Origin: Methanoregula sp.
GTDB lineage: Archaea > Halobacteriota > Methanomicrobia > Methanomicrobiales > Methanospirillaceae
DNA length: 11,713 nucleotides
Assembly (NCBI GenBank): GCA_026394635.1
Contig: JAPKXV010000414.1
Location: 1-11,713 of the forward strand
Direction: 5' to 3'
A program made the translations under genes and the position numbers. The notes under the pieces are model-generated. The model was not told the origin of the DNA and made no database searches. It saw only the letters and a list, made by a program, of their open reading frames with translations. This document shows, piece after piece, positions 1 through 6,309 of the stretch; within the stretch, counting starts at the first letter, position 1; every line of letters begins with the position of its first letter.

Positions 1-213
1 TAATGTAATTTTAAGGGGTATCCATCATTTTCGATTTTTCGTTTGAAAAAGAATGTATCGATTATTCTGAATAGGTAAAAAAATTCCCTTGCATTGCATA
101 AAGATCTTCCCCATTATTTTTTTCCATGGCCTGATCCAAAAAAAGTTGATGATTACCGGGATTTTCTACGAAATTCTCTTTTACTTATGCAACGATATGA
201 TTTCCGGGGGAGT

Positions 214-813
214 ATGGCAGACAACAGGGTACAGGAAATGATGCTGCTGATGGCATCACAGATCCGGGCGATCTCAAAGACAATATCTGATGAGAAGGTG
301 GAACAATTCCTTGCTGAACTGCTCCACGCGCAACGGATCTATGTGATGGGGGCAGGAAGGTCGGGGCTTGTGGCAAAGGCATTTGCCATGCGGCTTATGC
401 ACCTGGGTTTGCAGGCGTTTGTCGTCGGGGAAACCATCACTCCTGCACTCAACAGGGATGATGTGATGGTCGTGTTCTCCGGTTCTGGTAAAACAAAGAC
501 AGTGGCAGATCTCGCGGAGACTGCCAAAGAGGTCGGGGCGCATATCTGTCTTATTACTTCGAATCCCGATTCACGGATCGGAAAGATTGCCGACTGCATC
601 GTGATCATCGAACATCACCGGGATGAGGTGGATGACGATGCTGTTGAATTCGAGATCCGGCAGATGCTGGGCGAGCATAAATCGTTTGCTCCCCTGGGGA
701 CGCTCTTTGAAACGGTATCGGTAATATTTGCCGATGCGGTCATCTCACGGCTCATGGAAATTACCAAGACCGATGAGAACACGCTGAAGGGACGGCATAC
801 AAATATTGAGTAA
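214..813 (+). CDS. hxlB: 6-phospho-3-hexuloisomerase (SIS domain)
   Basis: This cytosolic enzyme interconverts 3-hexulose-6-phosphate and fructose-6-phosphate. In archaea lacking a full pentose phosphate pathway, the reverse ribulose monophosphate route uses it, with hexulose-6-phosphate synthase, to make ribulose-5-phosphate. From the chosen ATG the protein has 199 residues, near the usual 180-200. One SIS domain fills it: the sugar-phosphate loop YVMGAGRSGLVAKAF at about residues 43-57, GETITPAL at 72-79, the second loop FSGSGKT at 88-94, ITSNPDS at 114-120, and the family signature PLGTLFE at 160-166 with the conserved Glu166. The frame stays open upstream to a TTG at 94 and an ATG at 187. 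I prefer 214 because homology-like sequence begins there (VQEMMLLMASQI) and a purine-rich stretch precedes it; the earlier residues look like translated leader. The synthase partner is not in the window. I saw no convincing TATA box in 1-213. It is the first gene of a three-gene run. Confidence 0.92.
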   Translation: MADNRVQEMMLLMASQIRAISKTISDEKVEQFLAELLHAQRIYVMGAGRSGLVAKAFAMRLMHLGLQAFVVGETITPALNRDDVMVVFSGSGKTKTVADLAETAKEVGAHICLITSNPDSRIGKIADCIVIIEHHRDEVDDDAVEFEIRQMLGEHKSFAPLGTLFETVSVIFADAVISRLMEITKTDENTLKGRHTNIE

Positions 814-815
814 AA

Positions 816-823
816 GAGGGGGG
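816..823 (+). promoter_or_regulatory. Ribosome binding site fixing the aminotransferase start
   Basis: A GAGGGGGG run ends 3 nt before the ATG at 827 and begins 2 nt after the hxlB stop. It supports 827 over an in-frame TTG at 806 that would overlap the end of hxlB. Confidence 0.7.
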
Positions 824-826
824 AAC

Positions 827-1933
827 ATGCAGGAAAGGTTTGCAGAACGTATCCGGGGAATCGAAATTTCCGGGATCCGCCGGATCTTTGAGGCAGCAGG
901 TCCGGACTCGATCAACCTCGGGCTCGGCCAGCCGGATTTCGACACACCGCAGCACATCAGGGACGCAGCGATCAGGGCAATACAGGAGGGAAAGACCGGC
1001 TATACGACCAACAACGGTATCCCGGAGCTCCGTGCCGCGATCTGTGAGAAATTTAAAAAAGAGAACGGACTTTCCTACAAGCCTGACCAGTTGATTGTTA
1101 CCGCAGGCGCAAGCGAAGCGCTGCATATTGTGATGCAGGCGCTCGTGGGACACGGCGATCGTGTCCTCTGTGCAGACCCTGGTTTTGTCTCCTATGCTGC
1201 TCTCGCTACGATGGCCGGAGGACGTCCCGTCAGCGTCCCCCTTGACACCAAGCTGCATGTCGATATCGAAGCGGCAAAAAACCTGATGGAGGGTGCGCGG
1301 GTGTTCGTCCTCAATTCCCCGGGAAACCCGACCGGCGCAGTTGAGAGTAAGGAATCGATCAGGGCAATTGTCGAGTATGCCAACGATCGCGGGGTAACCG
1401 TAGTCTCCGATGAAGTCTACGAGCACTTTGTTTACGGGAAAAAACACTGGAGTGCAGCCCAATTCGGGGAGGATGTAATCACGGTCAATGCGACAAGCAA
1501 GACGTACGCGATGACCGGGTGGCGCCTGGGCTACCTTGCCGCGCAGTCAGAAGTGGTGGAACAGTGCTTAAAAGTCCACCAGTACTGCCAGGCATGCGCC
1601 ACATCCATCTCCCAGTATGCCGCGGTTGCTGCATACACGGGTGACCAGAACCTCGTAGGTGTGATGCGCGATGAGTACCGGGCGCGCCGTGATCTTATCT
1701 GCACGTCACTTCATGGGATGGAGTTTGACTTCCCGGAACCTGATGGTGCGTTCTACACGTTTGTCCCGATGAAACCGGCGCTGGTACAAAAGATCATCGG
1801 GCGCGGCGTCATAATCGTTCCAGGCACAGCATTTGGTGTGAACGCTCCTGAATACGCACGCCTGAGCTATGCGGCGTCACGGGAAAACCTGATCCGTGCT
1901 CTTGATAGGATACGACAGGCAATGGGTGAATGA
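827..1933 (+). CDS. PLP-dependent class I/II aminotransferase (aspartate aminotransferase-like)
   Basis: This is a fold-type I aminotransferase that moves an amino group between an amino acid and a 2-oxoacid in the cytosol. It has 368 residues, slightly short of the common 375-395. Family landmarks are present in order: LGLGQPDFDTP at 31-41, YTTNNGIPELR at 59-69, AGASEAL at 93-99, the NPTG motif with Asn167, Asp195 (bonding the pyridine nitrogen of PLP) and Tyr198, the PLP-binding Lys225 in SKTYAMTGWR, Arg233 in the phosphate-binding part, and the substrate carboxylate Arg345 in YARLSYAAS. The start is set by a strong ribosome binding site 13 nt after hxlB. The neighbours suggest co-transcription but do not reveal the substrate. 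Aspartate aminotransferase is the likeliest role; aromatic or alanine-type activity cannot be excluded from sequence alone. Confidence 0.93.
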   Translation: MQERFAERIRGIEISGIRRIFEAAGPDSINLGLGQPDFDTPQHIRDAAIRAIQEGKTGYTTNNGIPELRAAICEKFKKENGLSYKPDQLIVTAGASEALHIVMQALVGHGDRVLCADPGFVSYAALATMAGGRPVSVPLDTKLHVDIEAAKNLMEGARVFVLNSPGNPTGAVESKESIRAIVEYANDRGVTVVSDEVYEHFVYGKKHWSAAQFGEDVITVNATSKTYAMTGWRLGYLAAQSEVVEQCLKVHQYCQACATSISQYAAVAAYTGDQNLVGVMRDEYRARRDLICTSLHGMEFDFPEPDGAFYTFVPMKPALVQKIIGRGVIIVPGTAFGVNAPEYARLSYAASRENLIRALDRIRQAMGE

Positions 1934-1934
1934 C

Positions 1935-2975
1935 ATGACCAGGGAATTATTGAAAAAACTCTCCAATGCCCATGGGGTTTCCGGCAGCGAGGGGAGCGTT
2001 ATTTCTGTTATCAGAAAGGAACTCAAAGGGTTCGTTGACGAGATGACGCAGGACTCGATGGGGAACCTCATCGCAGTAAAAAAAGGCAACAAATTCAAAG
2101 TGATGATCGCAGCCCACATGGACGAGATCGGGCTGATGGTCAAATTTGTCGATGAAAAAGGGTTTATCCGGTTCGTTGCGCTGGGTGGATGGTATGCCCC
2201 GACTCTCTACAACCAGCGCGTGGTCCTCCACGGCACAAAAGGGAAGTGTTACGGTGTGATTGGCGGGAAACCCCCGCATATGATGGACGAGGACGAGCGC
2301 AAGAAAGGGGTGAAAGTTGATGAAATGTTCATCGACGTGGGTGCCTGCAACCGCGAGGAAGTGGAACAGCTCGGCATCGAAGTCGGTACCCCGGTGACCA
2401 TCGACCGGGAGTTTGTAAAACTCGCCAATGACCGGGTGACCGGCAAGGCATTTGACAACCGCGCGGGTGTTGCCCTGCTGATCAAGACCCTGCAACTGGT
2501 TGATTCACCCTTCACCATTTTCGGTGTATTCACCGTTCAGGAAGAGGTTGGCCTGAAAGGTGCGCGGACGAGCGCGTATGCCCTCGATCCTGACTGCGCG
2601 ATTGCAACCGACGTGACGATCCCCGGTGATCATATCGGGATTGATATGAAAGATGCACCGGTGGAGATGGGCAAAGGCCCGGTAATTACAATTGTCGATT
2701 CCAGCGGGCGCGGGCTCATCGCACACCATGGTGTCGTGAAATGGTTAAAAGATGTTGCCGCCCGTCATTCCATCCCGGTCCAGATGGAAGTAGGGAGTGG
2801 CGGGACTACCGATGCTACTGCTATCCACCTTACCAAAGGAGGCATTCCCAGCACCACCATCAGCATACCCTCGCGCTATATCCATTCTCCGGTCGAGGTT
2901 CTCGACATCAAGGATATCGATGCCGCAGTCGAGCTTCTGGTGAAGGCACTGAAAGAAAAGCCAAATCTTAAATGA
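1935..2975 (+). CDS. M42 family metallo-aminopeptidase
   Basis: This protein of 346 residues, typical for the family, belongs to the M42 dizinc or dicobalt aminopeptidases, also called the endoglucanase M/FrvX/TET group. These form large tetrahedral shells in the cytosol that trim peptides left by proteolysis. The expected metal ligands and catalytic residues are all visible: His61 in AHMDEIG with Asp63, the bridging Asp174 in AFDNRAG, the Glu203-Glu204 pair in VQEEVGLKGA, Asp226 in ATDVT, and His317 in RYIHSPVEV. The start is the ATG one base after the aminotransferase stop, with GGTGA as ribosome binding site; the 13 extra codons upstream overlap the previous gene and show no family character. 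The 1-nt gap implies translational linkage to the aminotransferase. The peptidase could feed amino acids to it, but that is inference. Older annotations call such proteins endoglucanase or cellulase, which I do not support. Confidence 0.93.
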   Translation: MTRELLKKLSNAHGVSGSEGSVISVIRKELKGFVDEMTQDSMGNLIAVKKGNKFKVMIAAHMDEIGLMVKFVDEKGFIRFVALGGWYAPTLYNQRVVLHGTKGKCYGVIGGKPPHMMDEDERKKGVKVDEMFIDVGACNREEVEQLGIEVGTPVTIDREFVKLANDRVTGKAFDNRAGVALLIKTLQLVDSPFTIFGVFTVQEEVGLKGARTSAYALDPDCAIATDVTIPGDHIGIDMKDAPVEMGKGPVITIVDSSGRGLIAHHGVVKWLKDVAARHSIPVQMEVGSGGTTDATAIHLTKGGIPSTTISIPSRYIHSPVEVLDIKDIDAAVELLVKALKEKPNLK

Positions 2976-2979
2976 ATTT

Positions 2980-2995
2980 AAAAAAAATAAAAAAA
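2980..2995 (-). terminator. Poly-T terminator of the tRNA gene
   Basis: On the minus strand a run of seven T, one A and eight T begins 6 nt past the tRNA 3' end. Archaeal RNA polymerase stops at such oligo-T tracts without a hairpin. On the plus strand the same bases are A-rich and would not stop the peptidase transcript. Confidence 0.65.
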
Positions 2996-3000
2996 TTTTA

Positions 3001-3072
3001 CGCCCCGGCCGGGACTCGAACCCGGGTCAAAAGATCCGCAATCTTCTAGGATGTCCACTACCCCACCGGGAC
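3001..3072 (-). tRNA. tRNA-Arg (anticodon GCG)
   Basis: The reverse complement folds into a full cloverleaf of 72 nt. The acceptor stem GTCCCGG pairs with CCGGGGC (one G-U), and the discriminator base is G. The D arm carries the AGTGGA loop type. The anticodon stem GAAGA/TCTTT holds the seven-base loop TTGCGGA, giving anticodon GCG, which reads CGC and CGU arginine codons. The T arm is CCGGG-TTCGAGT-CCCGG. No intron and no encoded CCA are present, as is common in archaea. It faces the flanking protein genes. Confidence 0.93.
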
Positions 3073-3249
3073 ACAGACTGAAACTTATGGCTCCCTGCCT
3101 GACCTGATTAATTCCATGCAGGACGATTCCGCTGTATCGACAGGTTTCGTCACCTGCACGCCCCTGGAGGAAAGGAGGTGCATAAATTCCATAATAACAC
3201 TGTGTCGATGAGTAAAGAACATATCGTTCAATATCCTTAAGGCGACCCT
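3073..3249. other. Intergenic stretch with orphan ribosome binding sequences
   Basis: There is no clear gene here. GGAGGAAAGGAGGTG at 3166-3180 contains two strong Shine-Dalgarno-like motifs with no credible gene after them. A GTG at 3178 and an ATG at 3208 open only a 20-codon frame, which stops at 3238-3240 in the same frame as the downstream transposase remnant. This may be the scar of a deleted gene start. Confidence 0.4.
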
Positions 3250-3630
3250 ATGATTCCTGACGTTATACGACAGGGAATGAAACTTATAGGGTCAGATAAT
3301 AATTATGGAGAGGGATATAAAGGCCAGAGAGAAATCTACGTCGATAATGGGAAACAATTTGTCGCTAAAACATTCAAAGCAGAAGCTCAAAAACACGGTA
3401 TTAAACTGATCTTCGGCCGGCCATACAACCCGCGTGGCCGCGGCAAGATCGAACGGTATCACAAGACGCTCTACCAGGAACTGATCTGTCTCAAGGAATT
3501 CTTCTCTTTAAGTCATTTCAGAAGTGACCTCTGGAACTTTGACCAACAATATAACAACTGGCGCAAGCAGGAGGTTCTGGACTGGATGACTCCTGCATCA
3601 GTTTATCATAACGAAATCAATTTTATATAA
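3250..3630 (+). pseudogene. Truncated DDE transposase (integrase core, C-terminal part)
   Basis: The frame encodes 126 residues that match the C-terminal half of an rve/DDE integrase-core transposase. The second catalytic Asp is Asp32 in YVDNGKQF, and the catalytic Glu is Glu68 in GKIERYHKTLYQEL, with exactly 35 residues between them, the canonical D-35-E spacing. The tail DQQYNNWRKQ...MTPASVYH resembles the end of IS481-like and related transposases. The first catalytic Asp and the N-terminal helix-turn-helix are absent: only 31 residues precede Asp32, and the frame is closed by a stop at 3238. The protein is therefore almost certainly inactive. I could not find a matching pair of terminal inverted repeats, so the left end of the element seems lost. 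Family assignment below DDE/rve level is uncertain. Confidence 0.75.
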
Positions 3631-3664
3631 AAACAGAAAATATCTAAAAAGCGCACATAAACTC

Positions 3665-3730
3665 TGTCAACAAAACGGACATTAATTGTGGCACTCTACA
3701 TTTAATAACGTGTCCGGAACAGGATGACAC
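3665..3730 (+). promoter_or_regulatory. Two inverted repeats upstream of the phosphate-transport promoter
   Basis: TGTC-9 nt-GACA lies at 3665-3681 and GTGTC-11 nt-GACAC at 3710-3730. The second ends 4 nt before the TATA box, where a regulator could block or help TBP/TFB binding. The half sites share a GTGTC/TGTC core. The first repeat could equally be the right end of the degraded insertion sequence. The arms are short, so chance is a real alternative. Confidence 0.3.
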
Positions 3731-3734
3731 ACGG

Positions 3735-3742
3735 TTTTATAT
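3735..3742 (+). promoter_or_regulatory. Archaeal TATA box of the DUF47-PiT cluster
   Basis: TTTTATAT is a good archaeal TATA element. Transcription would begin about 25 nt downstream, near 3764, roughly 10 nt before the ATG at 3775. This supports 3775 over the ATG at 3724, which lies upstream of the TATA box. Confidence 0.6.
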
Positions 3743-3774
3743 CGGGTATGACAAAGCATACGATAGGAACCACC

Positions 3775-4404
3775 ATGCGCATCCGTGACCTGATCCTTCC
3801 TGAAGACCGTGTTTTTTTTATCCTTTTTTCAGAGATGGCTGCCACCATCAGTGAAGCTGCGACCGTATTCAACGAGATCACCCACGAGCTGCCATTAGGA
3901 ATGGAGAAGGCGCACCGTGTCCGCCAGATTGAGCATAACGGGGATGAGGTCACCGGCAAAATCTACGAGAAGTTAAACGAATCATTGATCACACCACTGG
4001 AACCCGAGGAGATCTCCCGGCTTGCCCCGGTGCTGGATGATGTGCTGGACCGGATCGACCGGGTAACCCACCAGACCTGCACGTACGGGCTTGCTGAATC
4101 AAGTGATGTACTGAAGGAATTCTCTTACCTGATCCTCCTCTCCACCACCGAGATCCAGCACGCGGTCGCAAGCCTCTCGGAGCTGGGAAAGCCGGACCTT
4201 GTCAGAAACCATGCCATTGAGATCAACCGGCTCTACAACCTCTCCATCGAGCTCCAGTCACGCGCCGTGCTTGACCTGTTCAAGACAAAAGACCTCCTCC
4301 TGATAATAAAACTCAAGGATATCTATGAAGGTATGGGCAGTGTGATGGAGAAGTGCAATGATGTGGGACATGCACTCAACGATATTGCAATGAGCCACTC
4401 CTGA
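3775..4404 (+). CDS. DUF47 / PhoU-like PiT accessory protein, copy 1
   Basis: This cytosolic helical-bundle protein belongs to the DUF47 (PhoU-related) family, whose genes usually sit beside PiT permeases and are thought to control them. It has 209 residues, normal for the family. Acidic PhoU-type metal-binding stretches are visible: IEHNGDEVT at 52-60 (Glu53, His54, Asp57), ITPLEPEEISRLA at 72-84, and the Asp-rich helix around 88-95. The conserved C-terminal motif IIKLKDIYE is also present. The start at 3775 is chosen because it matches the start of copy 2 at 5649 (both give 209 residues and align without gaps) and because the TATA box lies upstream of it. An upstream ATG at 3724 would add 17 unconserved residues. 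The permease gene begins 5 nt after the stop. Regulation by phosphate is plausible from the family, not shown by the sequence. Confidence 0.9.
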   Translation: MRIRDLILPEDRVFFILFSEMAATISEAATVFNEITHELPLGMEKAHRVRQIEHNGDEVTGKIYEKLNESLITPLEPEEISRLAPVLDDVLDRIDRVTHQTCTYGLAESSDVLKEFSYLILLSTTEIQHAVASLSELGKPDLVRNHAIEINRLYNLSIELQSRAVLDLFKTKDLLLIIKLKDIYEGMGSVMEKCNDVGHALNDIAMSHS

Positions 4405-4409
4405 TAGAC

Positions 4410-5594
4410 ATGGAACCCATCATCCTTTTCGGGATCGTTCTTGCGCTTGCCCTCAACTTCGTGAACGGGCTCAACGATGCATCCCACTCGATCGCAACCG
4501 TTGTCGCCACAAAGGCACTCTCCCCGCTCAAAGCGACGCTTCTCACCGGCATCTGCAACATGCTGGGGCCGTTCATCTTTACCACCGCTGTCGCATACAC
4601 GATCGGCACTGCGATTATTGCACCATCTTCGTTGACACCGCTCTCCCTTGTCGTTGCCATGCTGGTCTCGATCGTGCTGGTCTTTGTCGCCACCCGGTCC
4701 GGGATCCCGATCTCCAGCAGCCATGCACTGGTGGGAGCAATCCTTGGTGCCGGCATCGGTGCTTCAGGATTATCCGCAGTGGTACTTCCCTCCTTACAAT
4801 CCCTTGACCTGGTGATACTCGGGGGGATTGCAGGTGCATGTACCGGTGCAGTGGGCCTGATCATCTTTACTGTCATGCTCAAAGGAGACTGGAAACTTGG
4901 TGCCGTGATCGGGGCAACCTGCGGGGCAGCGATCGCAATCCCTGTCCTGATGGTCATTGGTGTAGTAAAACTGAATGGAATCCTTGGGATCGCACTGTTT
5001 ATTTTTATCTCTCCGATACTCGGCCTGACGGCGGCGTTTTTATTTGATATTCTCATCTCACATCTCTTCGGGCATTCCCGGCAGAACCGGATGCGCAGGA
5101 TCTTCCAGCCCCTCCATGTTCTCGCATGCCTCTTCCAGGCAGCAGGTCATGGAGCAAACGATGGCCAGCATGCGGTCGGTGTGATCACTGCGCTCCTTTT
5201 TTCTGCCGGGATGCTGGCAGCATTTGATGTACCGGTCTGGGTAGTACTGCTCTCGGCGATTGCGATGGGGTTGGGAACATGCTTTGGCGGGTGGCAGGTG
5301 GTGGAAAAGATGGCAAGAAAGATCACAAAAATCCGGCCCTACCAGGGTTTTTGTGCCGCGACAACAGGAAGCGGAGTTCTTGCACTTGTCACGGTGTTCG
5401 GGATCCCGGTATCCTCGACCCAAGTAATTTCAGGGGCGATTGTCGGTGTCGGTGCAACGCGGGGGAAAAATGCGGTGCAGTGGGATGTGGTCAGGGAGAT
5501 GATGACCGCATGGATAATTACAATCCCCCTTGCCCTCGTTGTATCTTTTGGAGCGTATTACCTGGTTGCGTTTCTCGTGCCAGTACTTGCCTGA
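4410..5594 (+). CDS. PiT-family anion permease, copy 1 (divergent long form)
   Basis: This inner-membrane permease of 394 residues belongs to the inorganic phosphate transporter (PiT, PF01384) family, which moves phosphate with protons or Na+. It is hydrophobic throughout, with about ten or more membrane segments. The first inverted-repeat signature is NGLNDASHSIAT at 19-30, the SSSHALVG hairpin is at 102-109, and the second signature GHGANDGQHAVGV is at 246-258, followed by PVSSTQVISG at 333-342. Three positions depart from the common motif: His26 where Asn is usual, HA instead of KT after the second NDxQ, and Gln338 where STTH has His. Compared with copy 2 it has about 62 extra residues between the SHAL hairpin and the SPILGL segment, enough for two further helices. 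It starts 5 nt after its DUF47 partner. Phosphate is the default substrate; sulfate or another oxyanion is possible, since CysP sulfate permeases share this family. Confidence 0.88.
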   Translation: MEPIILFGIVLALALNFVNGLNDASHSIATVVATKALSPLKATLLTGICNMLGPFIFTTAVAYTIGTAIIAPSSLTPLSLVVAMLVSIVLVFVATRSGIPISSSHALVGAILGAGIGASGLSAVVLPSLQSLDLVILGGIAGACTGAVGLIIFTVMLKGDWKLGAVIGATCGAAIAIPVLMVIGVVKLNGILGIALFIFISPILGLTAAFLFDILISHLFGHSRQNRMRRIFQPLHVLACLFQAAGHGANDGQHAVGVITALLFSAGMLAAFDVPVWVVLLSAIAMGLGTCFGGWQVVEKMARKITKIRPYQGFCAATTGSGVLALVTVFGIPVSSTQVISGAIVGVGATRGKNAVQWDVVREMMTAWIITIPLALVVSFGAYYLVAFLVPVLA

Positions 5595-5595
5595 T

Positions 5596-5619
5596 GGTAA
5601 AATCGCCACATTTTTTACC
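5596..5619 (+). terminator. Hairpin with T-run after the first PiT gene
   Basis: GGTAAAA at 5596-5602 pairs with TTTTACC at 5613-5619 around a 10-nt loop, one base after the stop codon, and six T residues lie in the 3' arm. It could end or attenuate transcription between the two modules, or be an RNA processing site. The AT-rich stem is weak. Confidence 0.35.
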
Positions 5620-5648
5620 TCCCCTGCCTGATTATCGGTAGGGTTGTT

Positions 5649-6278
5649 ATGGGTCTTCGAGAGTTGTTGATACCGCAGGACAAGATCTTTTTTGATATGT
5701 TTGAGCAGCAGGCCGGGATCGTAAAGGAGGCCGCGGCGAAACTGGTCATCCTGACAGAGGATTTCACCAATGTAAAAGAGAAACGGCAGGGAATTGAACA
5801 GCTCGAACATCAGGGAGACCAGGTCACCCATAACATCTATGAGCAGCTGAACCGGACGTTTATCACGCCTCTCGATCCAGAAGAGATCTCCCGGCTCGCC
5901 TCCACACTTGACGAGGTGCTTGATTATATCGACGGGGCCACGGAAAAGATGTTCTTTTACGGAATCGAGACGACCGACGTCCACATGATAGAACTCGCCA
6001 AGCTGATCCATATGCAGACCGCAGAACTTGAGAGTGCGATCAAGGGCATACGCTCGATCAAGAACCCGAAATATATCGAGGAACGTTGCATCGAGGTGAA
6101 CCGGCTTGAAAATCTTGCCGACGACGTGCTTGCCCACGCTGTGACCGACCTCTTCCGGACCCAGCACGCGATTACGATTATAAAATTAAAAGACATCTAT
6201 GAACATCTTGAAACGGCGACCGATTATTGCGAGGATGTGGCAAACGTGCTCTCGGACATCGCGATCCGGCACTCGTGA
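5649..6278 (+). CDS. DUF47 / PhoU-like PiT accessory protein, copy 2
   Basis: This 209-residue paralogue of the protein at 3775 is also predicted to be cytosolic and all-helical. Shared landmarks fall at the same residues: LEHQGDQVT at 52-60 (Glu53, His54, Asp57), ITPLDPEEISRLA at 72-84, the acidic LDEVLDYID helix at 87-95, and IIKLKDIYE near the C-terminus. The start ATG is preceded by a weak TAGGG ribosome binding site, and no in-frame alternative fits the alignment better. The gene begins 54 nt after the first permease, past a small hairpin, so it may be part of the same transcript or have its own signals; I saw no strong TATA box in the gap. The next permease starts 31 nt downstream. By family it would modulate that permease. 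Confidence 0.9.
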   Translation: MGLRELLIPQDKIFFDMFEQQAGIVKEAAAKLVILTEDFTNVKEKRQGIEQLEHQGDQVTHNIYEQLNRTFITPLDPEEISRLASTLDEVLDYIDGATEKMFFYGIETTDVHMIELAKLIHMQTAELESAIKGIRSIKNPKYIEERCIEVNRLENLADDVLAHAVTDLFRTQHAITIIKLKDIYEHLETATDYCEDVANVLSDIAIRHS

Positions 6279-6309
6279 GGGACGTAATCGTTACCTGTGA
6301 GAGACCTGC

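Noticed and set aside
94..213. N-terminal extension of hxlB from a TTG at 94 or an ATG at 187
   Set aside because: The extra 40 residues have no resemblance to the family, the protein from 214 already has the family length, and a purine-rich site precedes 214.
761..1462. Long minus-strand open frame of 233 codons opposite the aminotransferase
   Set aside because: It is a shadow of a GC-rich coding frame. Its residues form no recognisable domain, while the plus-strand frame carries all aminotransferase motifs.
3001..3072. Reading the tRNA as tRNA-Cys (GCA) or tRNA-Pro (CGG)
   Set aside because: The seven-base loop framed by the GAAGA/TCTTT stem is TTGCGGA, which puts GCG at positions 34-36; other registers break the stem.
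4376..6167. Minus-strand open frames of 226 and 245 codons opposite the first PiT and second DUF47 genes
   Set aside because: They are antisense to well-supported genes and show low-complexity or unpatterned composition with no domain signature.
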